From Pseudomonas sp. Leaf48 (GTDB lineage: Bacteria > Pseudomonadota > Gammaproteobacteria > Pseudomonadales > Pseudomonadaceae), in contig NZ_LMLH01000023.1 in NCBI RefSeq assembly GCF_001421885.1, forward strand, positions 1,285 through 54,011: 52,727 nt of DNA, in the 5' to 3' direction. Below, piece after piece: positions 1 to 9,724 of the stretch. The notes beneath the pieces were generated by a model. The model ran no database searches, was not told where the DNA came from, and saw only the letters and a program-made list of their open reading frames with translations. Position numbers and translations under genes: made by a program. Every line of letters begins with the position of its first letter. The first letter of the stretch is position 1.

Positions 1-356
1 AGCCTGCTGGCGATGAGGTCAGTACATCCAGCATCACGGGTGACTGACAAGCCGCCATCGCTGGCAAGCCAGCTCCCACAGTGGATGGGGGCCGGCCATG
101 AATGTTGTGTTCACTGAAGATCAAATTGTGGGAGCGGGCTTGCTCGCGAAGAGGTCGGCACATCCAGCATCTCGGGTGAGTGACACTACGCCATCGCTGG
201 CAAGCCAGCTCCCACAGTGGATGCGGGCCGGCCATGTATGTTGTGTTCACTGAATATCAAATTGTGGGAGCTAGCCTGCTGGCGAAGAGGCCAGCACATC
301 CAGCATCACGGTAACTGACACTGCGCCATCGCTGGCAAGCCAGCTCCAATTACAGG
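1..356. repeat. Tandem REP-type repeats, about 135-bp unit
   Basis: The block beginning gccatcgctggcaagcc recurs at 54, 190 and 325, giving a period of 135-136 bp. Between these copies lie the complementary arm types tgtgggagc and gcttgctcgcgaag, so each unit holds facing palindromes as in Pseudomonas REP doublets. The last copy is broken (ctccaattacag replaces ctcccacag). The array continues past the left edge of the window. No coding sequence is seen in positions 1-365. The array ends just downstream of the aldo/keto reductase stop codon. Confidence 0.85.
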
Positions 357-365
357 GGCTCTTTA

Positions 366-1418
366 TCAGGCCACTGGAATGATCGGCAGGTCCAGGGTCT
401 GCCCGCCGCTGAACCCCGCGAACGAACTGGCAATGGTTTGATGCGGCACACCTTTGGCTACTTCACTGGCGCCATCGAGTCGCGCCAATTGATCGGCACT
501 CATGTGCACCTGCAACGCCCCCAATGTCGCATCCAGTTGCTCACGGGTGCGCGAGCCCAGAATCGGAATCAGCGCCGTGGTCGAGCGCCTGGCTTTTTCC
601 CGCAGCCAGGCAATGGCCACATGCGTCGGGCTGGCGTCAAGTTCTGCGGCGACGGCCAGCAAGGCGTCGAGCAGGGCGGTTTCCCGGGCGCTTTTTTCGC
701 TGTGAATCAGGACGCCGAGCTTGTTGGCGCGGTTGTCGCTGTCATTGTTGCGATACTTGCCGGTGAGAAAGCCGCCACCCAGGGGTGACCATAAGGTGGC
801 GGCCAGGCCCAGGGCCTCGACCATCGGCAGTTGTTCACGTTCCGCGCTGCGCTCGGCAAGGCTGTACTCGACCTGAATGGCGGCCACCGGAGCAAATCCG
901 CGCACTTCGGCCAGCAGGTCGGCGCGAGCGATGCGCCAGGCCGGGAAGTTCGACAGCCCGGCATAATGGATCTTGCCGGCGCGCACCAGGTCGTCGAAGC
1001 CGCGCAGGATCTCCTCCATTGGCGTCACGCCATCGCTCATGTGTGCCCAGAACAGGTCGATGTGATCGATCTGCAGGCGCTTGAGGCTTTCTTCAACGGC
1101 TCGAACCATGTTCTTGCGATTGTTGCCGGTGTGGGAGATTCCCGCCGCTGGGGTGGTACCCAGGGCGTACTTGGTGGCGATGACCAGGCGATCACGCTCT
1201 GCAGCGATGAACTCGCTGAGCATCACTTCCGACTGCCCGCCCTGATAGCCGTTGGCGGTATCGATGAAGTTGCCGCCGGCTTCCAGGTAGCCGTCAAAGA
1301 TGCGCCGGGCTTCGTCACGCTCTGCACCATGGCCCCAGCCGGTGCCGAAATTGCCGGCGCCCAGCGCCAGTTCGGATACACGCAAGCCGGTTTTACGGCC
1401 GAAGACTTTGTAATGCAT
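366..1418 (-). CDS. Aldo/keto reductase
   Basis: A 350-aa NADPH-dependent oxidoreductase of the AKR superfamily, cytosolic and of unknown substrate, resembling the YajO/YghZ-like group. The fold is a single TIM barrel. By eye the catalytic tetrad is Asp53, Tyr58, Lys83 and His126, carried in the stretches DTANGY, ATKY and DLFWAH. The ATG at 1418 is chosen because a GGAG lies about 9 nt upstream and the family starts at MHYKVFGRKTG; the longer reading to 1496 has an unrelated extension. It is divergent from the zapE-like gene, and a perfect dyad at 1468-1487 lies in the shared 151-bp gap. The family is certain; the physiological substrate is unknown. Confidence 0.92.
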   Translation of the reverse strand: MHYKVFGRKTGLRVSELALGAGNFGTGWGHGAERDEARRIFDGYLEAGGNFIDTANGYQGGQSEVMLSEFIAAERDRLVIATKYALGTTPAAGISHTGNNRKNMVRAVEESLKRLQIDHIDLFWAHMSDGVTPMEEILRGFDDLVRAGKIHYAGLSNFPAWRIARADLLAEVRGFAPVAAIQVEYSLAERSAEREQLPMVEALGLAATLWSPLGGGFLTGKYRNNDSDNRANKLGVLIHSEKSARETALLDALLAVAAELDASPTHVAIAWLREKARRSTTALIPILGSRTREQLDATLGALQVHMSADQLARLDGASEVAKGVPHQTIASSFAGFSGGQTLDLPIIPVA

Positions 1419-1467
1419 GAGCCTGACTCCAGGGGATGGAAATATGAATGACGTACAACATGCAATA

Positions 1468-1487
1468 AATATTACGCACGTAATATT
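1468..1487. promoter_or_regulatory. Palindromic operator candidate
   Basis: A perfect 8-bp inverted repeat, aatattac-gcac-gtaatatt, lies between the aldo/keto reductase and zapE-like start codons. Its AT-rich arms contrast with the GC-rich surroundings. The size and symmetry fit a dimeric repressor of the TetR or MarR type, but no such regulator gene is adjacent in the window. The role is inferred. Confidence 0.5.
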
Positions 1488-1569
1488 ATGCGTCAATGGG
1501 TTTTACCGCCTGCATGAAATTTGCCGACCAGCGGCCCCGTAATCGAAGGGCGATGGCATACTGCTGCGC

Positions 1570-2688
1570 ATGACTATCGACTCCCCCCTGAGCGCCTGGC
1601 AGCAGGCCATCGCGCAAAAGGGCTTCGTCCAGGACGAGGCCCAGGAACATGCCGTGTGGGCCTTGCACAAATGCCACGAAGCATTGCATGAAGGTCGCAC
1701 GCCAGTATCCGGCGTCTATCTCTGGGGCCCGGTGGGGCGTGGCAAGACCTGGTTGATGGACCAGTTTTACCAAAGCCTGCGAATACCGGCCCGGCGCCAG
1801 CACTTTCATCACTTCATGGGCTGGGTGCATCAGCGCTCGTTTCAACTGACCGGTACCGCCGACCCGCTCAAGGCGCTGGCGCGCGAGCTGAGCGAGGAAG
1901 TGCGGGTGCTGTGTTTCGACGAGTTGTTCGTCAACGACATCGGCGACGCGATCATTCTCGGGCGCTTGTTTCAAGTGATGTTCGAGCAGGGGGTTGTGGT
2001 GGTCTGTACATCCAACCTGCCGCCAGATCAGTTATACGCCGATGGCTTCAACCGTGAGCGCTTTGTCCCTGCCATCAGCGCGATCAAACAGCATATGCAG
2101 GTGATCGCGGTGGATGGCGGGGAAGATCATCGCCTGCATCCGGGGGCAGCGTCGCAACGTTACTGGGTGGTCGAACCGGGGCAGCCTGGCGCGCTGGACG
2201 AGGTGTTTGCGGCGTTGACCGTCGGCCAGCCAGTCAGCAGTGAGCCGATCAAGGTCGGCTACCGCTCGCTTGATGTGGTCAAGGCCAGCCCCGGCGTGCT
2301 CTGGAGCCGTTACGCCAATCTCTGCGAGCAGCCGTTTGCCGCCATGGATTTCATGACCCTGTGTGACACCTACAGCGCTATTCTTTTGGGTGATGTGCCA
2401 AACCTGAGCGCGCAAAAGCGTGCAGGGCGCATCGCCCGGGGCACTGAGGATGGCGTCGAACGGGTAGAGGCGGGGGATCGCGTGTTGCCGCAACTGTCGG
2501 TGCATGACGATGGAGTGCGGCGTTTCATTGCACTGGTGGACGAATGCTACGACCGCAAAGTGCCGTTGTATCTTGAAGCGCAGGTACCGATGGCGTCGCT
2601 CTATACCGAAGGGTATCTGGAGTTCCCGTTCCGTCGCACCCTCAGTCGTCTCCAGGAAATGCAGTTGCAACGATTTGCCCAAAGCTGA
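1570..2688 (+). CDS. zapE: ZapE/AFG1-like ATPase
   Basis: A 372-aa P-loop ATPase of the AFG1/ZapE family. In E. coli ZapE is a late divisome protein that acts on the FtsZ ring, and it has a similar length (about 375 aa). The Walker A motif GPVGRGKT is at 53-60 and Walker B VLCFDE ends at Asp117-Glu118. The family segment TSNLPPDQLYADGFNRERFV is around residues 147-166. The ATG at 1570 has only a weak Shine-Dalgarno. The gene ends 15 nt before the DinB-family gene and is probably co-transcribed with it. Pseudomonads may carry more than one AFG1-like protein, so this copy could be a paralogue rather than the divisome ZapE. Confidence 0.85.
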   Translation: MTIDSPLSAWQQAIAQKGFVQDEAQEHAVWALHKCHEALHEGRTPVSGVYLWGPVGRGKTWLMDQFYQSLRIPARRQHFHHFMGWVHQRSFQLTGTADPLKALARELSEEVRVLCFDELFVNDIGDAIILGRLFQVMFEQGVVVVCTSNLPPDQLYADGFNRERFVPAISAIKQHMQVIAVDGGEDHRLHPGAASQRYWVVEPGQPGALDEVFAALTVGQPVSSEPIKVGYRSLDVVKASPGVLWSRYANLCEQPFAAMDFMTLCDTYSAILLGDVPNLSAQKRAGRIARGTEDGVERVEAGDRVLPQLSVHDDGVRRFIALVDECYDRKVPLYLEAQVPMASLYTEGYLEFPFRRTLSRLQEMQLQRFAQS

Positions 2689-2703
2689 TCGGGAGGAGGG
2701 AGC

Positions 2704-3285
2704 ATGCATCAGCCACTGTCACATCATTTGCTGACCATGGCCTATCAGAACGCCTGGGCCAATCATCGCCTCGCCAAGGCCTGGCGGCAGTTGAGTGCCC
2801 ACGAACTGGCGGCTGCCCGAGTCAGTTTCTTTCCCAGCCTGCGGGCGACCCTCAATCACATTCTGACCTGCGACTGGTTGTATGTGGATGCCCTGGAACG
2901 TGAGTTGCGCGGCGACGATCCGCACGCCGATATTCAGGTGTTTTTCCGGCAAGACGAGCCGTTCACTGCCGCTGACGAACTTGGCCGCGAACAAGCCCAT
3001 GTCGACCGTCGGCTGATTGCCTACTGCGAGCAAATGCGTGACGCCGATCTCGGTAAAATCGTGACGATCGCCCGTGATACCCCACAGCATGACAGCCGCC
3101 TGCGCCTGCTGTCCCATCTGTTCGAGCACCAGATCCATCATCGGGGGCAGGTTCACGCCATGCTCAGCGGCACCTCGGTCGCACCACCGCAACTGGACGA
3201 ATTTTTCTGTGCCGGTGAAGCGCACCTGCGGGCCGAGGATTTTGCCGAGCTGGGATGGACTGAAGCCTTGATCTGGGGGCATTAA
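2704..3285 (+). CDS. DinB-family protein
   Basis: A 193-aa four-helix-bundle protein of the DinB/YfiT superfamily, presumed cytosolic and metal binding. The conserved histidine triad is visible as His52 (NHILTCDW), His142 and His146 (the HxxxH of EHQIHHRGQ). Members include thiol-dependent transferases and proteins of unknown activity, so no substrate is assigned. A strong ribosome site, gggaggagg, stands just before the ATG. It follows the zapE-like gene by 15 nt, suggesting one transcript. Confidence 0.85.
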   Translation: MHQPLSHHLLTMAYQNAWANHRLAKAWRQLSAHELAAARVSFFPSLRATLNHILTCDWLYVDALERELRGDDPHADIQVFFRQDEPFTAADELGREQAHVDRRLIAYCEQMRDADLGKIVTIARDTPQHDSRLRLLSHLFEHQIHHRGQVHAMLSGTSVAPPQLDEFFCAGEAHLRAEDFAELGWTEALIWGH

Positions 3286-3405
3286 GGCAGGCGTCGTCGC
3301 AGGCTGCGGTCTTTTGATCCTTTGATATTTGTCGCATCTCGCGCTAGGGTCGCGATTCCCGTGTGAACTGCGCACGGGCTACTTCATGTGTGTTCGAGGA
3401 TGGAA

Positions 3406-3897
3406 ATGGATTTCGCAGAAATACTTGTATTGCAAGCCAGCTACAGCAACCCGGTGCATGCCGAGGCGATTGGCCTGGTCTTGAACAGTTATGCCGAAGA
3501 CCCCATGGGTGGGGGCCATTCCTTGTCTGCGACTGTTCTGGAACACTTGCCGGAGGAGTTGGCCAAGCGCGCCCATGCGTTCAGTGTCCTGGCCTTCGTC
3601 GGCGGCGAACCGGCCGGGCTGGTCAATTGCTTTGAGGGGTTCTCGACCTTTGCCTGTCGCCCATTGGTCAACGTCCATGATGTGGCGGTGGTGCCGAAGT
3701 TTCGCGGATTGGGCCTGAGCCAGCGAATGCTGCACAAGGTCGAGGAAATCGCCCGGCAACGGGGCTGCTGCAAAATCACCCTGGAGGTGCTGGAAGGCAA
3801 CGCAGTGGCCCAGGCGTCCTATGGCAAGTTCGGTTTTGCTGCGGGCGAGTTTGACCCGGCGCACGGCCGCATGATGTTCTGGACCAAGGCGCTCTGA
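3406..3897 (+). CDS. GNAT family N-acetyltransferase
   Basis: A 163-aa acyl-CoA-dependent N-acetyltransferase. The acetyl-CoA pyrophosphate loop is VVPKFRGLGLSQRML, and the C-terminal motif EVLEGNAVAQASYGKFGF is typical of the fold. The start is taken at 3406 because GAGG (3396-3399) is 6 nt upstream; an ATG at 3400 and a GTG at 3388 are alternative starts. The protein fills the whole domain with no fusion. The substrate cannot be told from sequence. Its 3' side is followed at once by a REP array, a usual site for these elements. Confidence 0.87.
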   Translation: MDFAEILVLQASYSNPVHAEAIGLVLNSYAEDPMGGGHSLSATVLEHLPEELAKRAHAFSVLAFVGGEPAGLVNCFEGFSTFACRPLVNVHDVAVVPKFRGLGLSQRMLHKVEEIARQRGCCKITLEVLEGNAVAQASYGKFGFAAGEFDPAHGRMMFWTKAL

Positions 3898-3922
3898 TCC
3901 AACGGGCAAAAACGGCCGCAAC

Positions 3923-4420
3923 TGTAGGAGCGAGCATGCTCGCGAAAAAACCGAGGGCGCCGCGGGCATTCAGGAAACCCGCGTCATCGTTGACGTCCAT
4001 CGCGAGCCTGCTCGCTCCTACAGGGGATCTGCGTGCGCTGAAGATCAAACTGTAGGAGCGAGCATGCTCGCGAAAAACCAGAGAGCACCGCTGGCATTCA
4101 GGACGCCCGCGTCATCGTTAACGTCCATCGCGAGCCTGCTCGCTCCTACAGGGGATCTGCGTGCGCTGAAGAACAAACTGTAGGAGCGAGCATGCTCGCG
4201 AAAAACCAGAGAGCACCGCTGGCATTCAGGACGCCCGTGTCATCGTTGACGTCCATCGCGAGCCTGCTCGCTCCTACAGGGGATCTGCGTGCGCTGAAGA
4301 ACAAACTGTAGGAGCGAGCATGCTCGCGAAAAAACAGAGAGCACCGCTGGCATTCAGGACGCCCGCGTCATCGTTAACGTCTATCGTCGGAACGCCGCCC
4401 GGAGCCTGCTCGCTCCTACA
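3923..4420. repeat. Four tandem 128-bp REP doublets
   Basis: The sequence tgtaggagcgagcatgctcg recurs at 3923, 4051, 4179 and 4307, spaced exactly 128 bp. Each unit also contains the inverted arm cgagcctgctcgctcctaca, so each is a REP doublet (BIME-like). The units differ at only a few positions, which points to recent tandem duplication. The fourth unit is altered inside (tatcgtcggaacgccgcccgg) and its closing arm overlaps the 3' end of the minus-strand PtrA-like gene. No coding sequence is seen between 3898 and 4415. Confidence 0.92.
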
Positions 4421-4634
4421 GATCATCGCGGTCCTTGTAGGATTCAGTCATTTGCGCAGTTTGATCGTCGGGGACCCGAAGTTCCGCACTCTGGCTCGCT
4501 TGCCCGAGCGCTTGCTGCTGGGCGAGTCGCAGGCTTTCGAAGTAATAGCGCATGCGTTCGGCGCCACCTTCGGCAAATGCACTGGCGGTACCCAGTGCCA
4601 TCAATCCTGCGATGATCATTGCAGTACGTTTCAT
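4416..4634 (-). CDS. PtrA N-terminal-domain secreted peptide
   Basis: A 72-aa protein with a Sec signal peptide (cleavage probably after AFA near residue 21). The mature start EGGAERMRYYFESLRLAQQQ matches the N-terminal domain of P. aeruginosa PtrA, a small copper-responsive protein first described as a type III secretion co-regulator. It is likely periplasmic. GGAG stands 8 nt before the ATG. The last residues and the stop codon lie in or next to the terminal REP arm (cta at 4416-4418 belongs to ctcctacag), so repeat insertion may have reset the C-terminus. A TTAA-type direct repeat lies upstream at 4716-4732. Confidence 0.75.
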   Translation of the reverse strand: MKRTAMIIAGLMALGTASAFAEGGAERMRYYFESLRLAQQQALGQASQSAELRVPDDQTAQMTESYKDRDDL

Positions 4635-4715
4635 GGTTTGCCTCCACTACTGATCGGATGCCTTTCATCCATGAGCCAATGAGTCGGTGTACAAACAGAA
4701 TTATCCGCCGATTCC

Positions 4716-4732
4716 GTTAAATGGGAATTAAC
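4716..4732 (-). promoter_or_regulatory. TTAA-type direct repeat upstream of ptrA-like gene
   Basis: On the minus strand GTTAAT-tccca-TTTAAC places two TTAA cores 11 bp apart. It is followed after 10 nt by GATAAT, a fair -10 element. The geometry fits a box for an OmpR-family response regulator that overlaps the -35 region. Comparable elements precede lpxO and the DUF2790 gene in this window. The identity of the regulator is inferred. Confidence 0.4.
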
Positions 4733-4781
4733 TTCACCAGGGGTGTGAGGCTGCAGAGAGTGTGCGGCGCGGGGTATGAGA

Positions 4782-4803
4782 AAGGGGCCGGAACCGGCCC
4801 CTT
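4782..4803 (-). terminator. Rho-independent terminator of cptA
   Basis: A perfect 10-bp stem, aaggggccgg-aa-ccggcccctt, is followed on the minus strand by tttctcat. It lies 7 nt beyond the cptA stop codon. Confidence 0.85.
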
Positions 4804-4809
4804 GAAGGT

Positions 4810-6546
4810 TTACTGCTTAACGACCGTCGGCGCCGCTTTGGGCTTCATCAGGCTGAAGTCGATCAAGGCTTTCTGTTCACGTTCGTAAGGGTTGCCGATC
4901 ATCAGCGGGCGCACCGTGAAGCTGTCGCTGACCAGGCTCTTGCTGCGATCCAGTTCATCGAAGCTCAAACCTGCGAGGTCGGCCCAGGTATGGATCAGAT
5001 GGGAGCTGCTGTACGGTCGATCCAGCGCTGCGGTGAAATTCCAGTCATGGCTGGCACGCCATTTTGGCGAAGCCCAGGCCATGAACGGAATGGTGTACAT
5101 CGGCGCCGTCGGCTTATTCTCGTTGCGTCCCAGAGTGCTGTGGCCCGCAGAGTCGAACACGTCTTCGCCGTGGTCAGAGAGGTACAGCAGAAATCCGTTC
5201 GGATCGGTCCTGGCGTAGTCCTTGATCAGGCTGGAGACCACGAAATCGTTGTACAGCACCGCGTTGTCATAGCTGTTGTACGTCGGCAACTGATCATCAC
5301 GCACGCCGGCGGGGACACCTGTGCGGTCGGTGAACTTGTCGAAAGTCTTCGGGTAGCGGTACTGATAGCTCATGTGCGTGCCGAGCAAATGCACGACGAT
5401 CAGCTTGCGTGGCGCCGCGTCAGCCAGGGCCTTGTTGAATGGCTCGATGACATCGCCATCGTACTGGGCGGCGTTCTGATTGCGGTTGTTGTTCAGATAC
5501 ACCTGTTCGTCGGCCTGTTCGGAAAAGGTCGTGAGCATGGTGTTGCGCTTGGTCATGGTCTGCTGGTTGGTGATCCAGAAGGTCTTGTAACCGGCCTGTT
5601 TCATCATGCTGACCAGCGACGGCGTCGACAGGTACAGGTCCGGGCTCTCTTCGTCGGCAAAGGTCAGAACCTGCTGCAACGCCTCGATGGTGTAGGGGCG
5701 CGGGGTAATGACATTGTCGAAGACCGCCAGTTGATCCTTGAGCTTGTCCAGTTCTGGCGTAGTGTTGCGCGGATAACCGTACAGGCTCATGCGCTGGCGG
5801 TTGGTGGACTCGCCGATCACCAGTACCAGGGTCGCCGGCTGGTTGGCCATCGCATCCTTGAGGTTGCGCAGCGGCGGGATCTTGCGGGCGCTGTCGAGCA
5901 TCCCTTGCATGCTGGCAAGGGTTTCCAGGTAGCGGTGATAGGCCACGGCCATCTGCCAGGGCACTGCCGGTTCGATGCGGGTTTCGAACTTCTCGAAGCC
6001 TGCTGCGAAACTGCCGGTGCGTTGAGTCTGCTTGAGCAGCGGATAGCCGACCACTGCGATGACGATTGCGGTGGCTGCCAAAAGGGCTTTGCCGCGTGGC
6101 AGGTATACCGGGCGCAGGCGAGTCCACAGCCAGTAGGCGAAAGCACTGTGGGCGAGGAATGCCAGGACCATCCACCAGGCAAAATACTGGGTCATGTACT
6201 CGCCGGCTTCAGACACGTTCGATTCGAACATGATGAAGATGACACTTTGCGAGAACTCTTGCTGATAGATGAAAAAATAACCCAGGCTGGCCATGGAGCA
6301 CGCCCACAGCACCACACCGATCAACGCCGACAGTACACGCGTCTGCCTGGGGAACAGCAGCATCGGCGCAAGCCAGAGGGCACTCATCACGAAGGCCTGG
6401 CGGAACCCGGAGAATCCGGAGGTACCCGTCAGCTGGATGAGCAGCTGGGTGATGCCGGAAAAATACCAGAAGAAGACAAACAGCCAGACGAACCCGGCCC
6501 AATCGAAACCTTTCGCAGACTTGTTGCTGCGTTCAAACACATTCAT
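4810..6546 (-). CDS. cptA: LPS heptose phosphoethanolamine transferase CptA
   Basis: A 578-aa inner-membrane enzyme of the EptA/CptA/OpgE group, the same length as E. coli EptC. It transfers phosphoethanolamine to lipopolysaccharide core heptose. About five membrane segments fill residues 18-170, followed by a periplasmic sulfatase-fold domain. The motif GESTNRQRMSLYGY places the expected nucleophile at Thr248. The metal-site stretches YLSDHGED and SAGHSTLG follow in the C-terminal part. It is flanked by its own terminator and reads as a single-gene unit. A TTTTCAC heptamer lies in the upstream gap but its role is open. Confidence 0.93.
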   Translation of the reverse strand: MNVFERSNKSAKGFDWAGFVWLFVFFWYFSGITQLLIQLTGTSGFSGFRQAFVMSALWLAPMLLFPRQTRVLSALIGVVLWACSMASLGYFFIYQQEFSQSVIFIMFESNVSEAGEYMTQYFAWWMVLAFLAHSAFAYWLWTRLRPVYLPRGKALLAATAIVIAVVGYPLLKQTQRTGSFAAGFEKFETRIEPAVPWQMAVAYHRYLETLASMQGMLDSARKIPPLRNLKDAMANQPATLVLVIGESTNRQRMSLYGYPRNTTPELDKLKDQLAVFDNVITPRPYTIEALQQVLTFADEESPDLYLSTPSLVSMMKQAGYKTFWITNQQTMTKRNTMLTTFSEQADEQVYLNNNRNQNAAQYDGDVIEPFNKALADAAPRKLIVVHLLGTHMSYQYRYPKTFDKFTDRTGVPAGVRDDQLPTYNSYDNAVLYNDFVVSSLIKDYARTDPNGFLLYLSDHGEDVFDSAGHSTLGRNENKPTAPMYTIPFMAWASPKWRASHDWNFTAALDRPYSSSHLIHTWADLAGLSFDELDRSKSLVSDSFTVRPLMIGNPYEREQKALIDFSLMKPKAAPTVVKQ

Positions 6547-6706
6547 TCAGCGCTCCAGCCGATAAAACACTTCCATTTCCGGGACGTTGAACATCCCGGA
6601 CGACGGAACTGGGCCGCGCGAATAGCGAGCGGCCATCAACCGTAAATTATCTGTTTCTGAATGTGAAAATTTTGTGAGTTGCCGGTATCGGCCCGACGTG
6701 CAGCGA

Positions 6707-6732
6707 GCGCAAGCAGTGCAGACCGCTTGCGC
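6707..6732. repeat. Inverted repeat after the 60-aa gene
   Basis: An 8-bp perfect stem, gcgcaagc-N10-gcttgcgc, begins 13 nt beyond the stop codon of the minus-strand 60-aa gene. There is no T-tract, so it may be a Rho-assisted or stabilising hairpin rather than a classic terminator. Confidence 0.5.
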
Positions 6733-6744
6733 GTTGAGGAAGGA

Positions 6745-6927
6745 TCAGACGTGAGGAACGCGGTGAGTGACAGGTAACGGCTTGGTCTCGTTTCCTTGCA
6801 GCAACAGACGCAGTTGGGTCAGCTCCTGTTTCAATTGATCGCGCTCGTCTTTCAACTGGCGCAATTCATCGCGACGGATAGTGACGTAAAGGGTTTGTGC
6901 TGGCTGTACGGCGTGTACTGTGCCCAT
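6745..6927 (-). CDS. 60-aa coiled-coil protein of unknown function
   Basis: The protein is not assigned to a named family. Residues about 20-46 (DELRQLKDERDQLKQELTQL) form a strong amphipathic coiled coil with Leu heptads. The N-terminus is short and uncharged, and the tail is basic (THRVPHV). There is no signal peptide or membrane segment, so it is probably a cytosolic dimer. The ribosome site GAGGTGAGCA precedes the ATG, and codon use matches the neighbours, which supports a real gene. It lies alone between cptA and gnd, with an inverted repeat after its stop. Confidence 0.7.
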   Translation of the reverse strand: MGTVHAVQPAQTLYVTIRRDELRQLKDERDQLKQELTQLRLLLQGNETKPLPVTHRVPHV

Positions 6928-7211
6928 TGCTCACCTCGCAAATGGCGTGTCTCAACTACAGGTAAGCCTCGCAACGGGAGGTCGACCTGCTATCGGCGCC
7001 AATTTTGATTTCTTTTTCCCTCGAAGGGAACTTTTTTATTTTGCATTGTCGTTGTGTCTTCGGCTTGATTGCAGGCGTTATCAGTCAGGATCGGGCACAA
7101 TGCCCGGAAACTTCATGGCAACGCACCTGACTAAAGCTTCTTTGGGCTTCATTGGTCACGTTGCGCTATAACCTTTGACACACATTTATTTGTAGTAGGG
7201 AGCATCAGCAC

Positions 7212-8188
<977 letters not shown>

Positions 8189-8192
<4 letters not shown>

Positions 8193-9712
8193 CCCACGGG
8201 ATCCGCAGGAAATCCAAGACCGAGCCCGCACCGCCAACCACGCTGTTCCTGTTTGGCGCTCACGGAGATCTGGTCAAGCGTCTGCTGATGCCGGCGCTGT
8301 ACAACCTCAGTCGCAACGGACTGCTCGGGGATGGCCTGCGGATCATCGGCGTTGACCACAACGCCATCAGCGATGAAGGCTTCGCGCAAAAACTCGAAGA
8401 CTTCATTCGCAACGAGGTGGCCACCAAGGTCGGGAAGGGCGATCAAGCCCTTGATCCGGTCGTGTGGGCCAGGCTCGCCAAAGGAATCAGCTACGTCCAG
8501 GGCGATTTTCTGGACGACAGCACTTATCAGGCGCTGGCGGCGAAAATCGCCGACAGCGGTACCGGCAATGCGGTGTTCTACCTGGCCACCGCGCCACGCT
8601 TTTTCAGTGAGGTGGCCCGTCGTCTCGGCGCCGCCGGCTTGCTGGAGGAATCACAGGATGCCTTCAGGAGGGTGGTCATCGAGAAGCCCTTCGGCTCCGA
8701 TCTGCATACCGCCGAGGCGTTGAACGCCTGCTTGCTCAAGGTCATGACGGAAAAGCAGATCTACCGGATCGATCACTATCTGGGCAAAGAGACCGTGCAG
8801 AACATCCTGGTCAGCCGGTTCTCCAACAGCCTGTTCGAAGCATTCTGGAACAATCACTACATCGACCACGTACAGATCACCGCCGCCGAAACCGTCGGTG
8901 TGGAAACCCGTGGCAGTTTCTACGAAAACACTGGCGCCCTGCGCGACATGGTGCCCAATCACCTGTTTCAGTTGTTGGCAATGGTGGCGATGGAGCCGCC
9001 AGCGGCCTTTGGCGCCGACGCGGTGCGTGGCGAAAAAGCCAAGGTGGTTGGCGCGATCCGGCCATGGACCGTCGAGGAGGCCCGGGCCAACTCGGTTCGT
9101 GGCCAATACTGCGCCGGTGAGGTAGACGGCAAGGCGTTGCCGGGTTATCGCCAGGAAAACAACGTGGCGCCCGACAGCACGACCGAAACCTATGTCGCGC
9201 TCAAGGTCATGATCGACAATTGGCGCTGGGTGGGTGTGCCGTTCTACCTGCGCACCGGCAAGCGCATGAGCGTGCGTGACACCGAGATCGTCATCTGTTT
9301 CAAGCCGGCACCTTACGCGCAGTTTCGTGATACCGAGGTTGAGGAGCTGAAACCCACCTATCTGCGTATCCAGATTCAGCCCAACGAAGGCATGTGGTTC
9401 GATCTGCTGGCCAAACGACCGGGCCAGTCGCTGAAAATGGACAATATCGAGCTGGGTTTTGCCTACAAGGACTTCTTCGAGATGCAGCCGTCCACCGGCT
9501 ACGAGACCCTGATCTACGATTGCCTGACGGGCGATCAGACGCTGTTCCAGCGTGCCGACAATATCGAGAACGGTTGGCGTGCCGTGCAGCCGTTCCTCGA
9601 TGCCTGGCAGCAGGACTCAAGCGTGCAGGACTACGCAGCCGGGGAAAACGGCCCCAAGGCCGGTGAGGAGTTGCTGGCCCGCGATGGTCGAGTCTGGCAC
9701 CGTCTCGGGTAG
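8189..9712 (+). CDS. zwf: Glucose-6-phosphate 1-dehydrogenase
   Basis: A 507-aa NAD(P)-dependent enzyme making 6-phosphoglucono-lactone from glucose 6-phosphate. The cofactor loop is GAHGDLVKR at residues 23-31, and the substrate motif RIDHYLGK is at 193-200. The block [20 protein letters not shown] is also typical. There is a short N-terminal extension of about 17 residues before the Rossmann strand. It overlaps gnd by 4 nt. Pseudomonads often hold several zwf paralogues; a gnd-linked copy corresponds to zwfB of P. putida, while the copy linked to hexR, edd and pgl lies elsewhere. No HexR-type site was recognised here. Confidence 0.95.
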
Positions 9713-9724
9713 CAACGCCAAATC

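Noticed and set aside
3923..4420. Possible CRISPR array
   Set aside because: The units are regularly spaced, but the whole 128-bp unit is repeated, including the segments that would be spacers, and the arms are known REP palindromes. No cas genes are present.
4990..6645. 551-aa plus-strand open frame
   Set aside because: It is antisense to cptA and has no domain or ribosome site.
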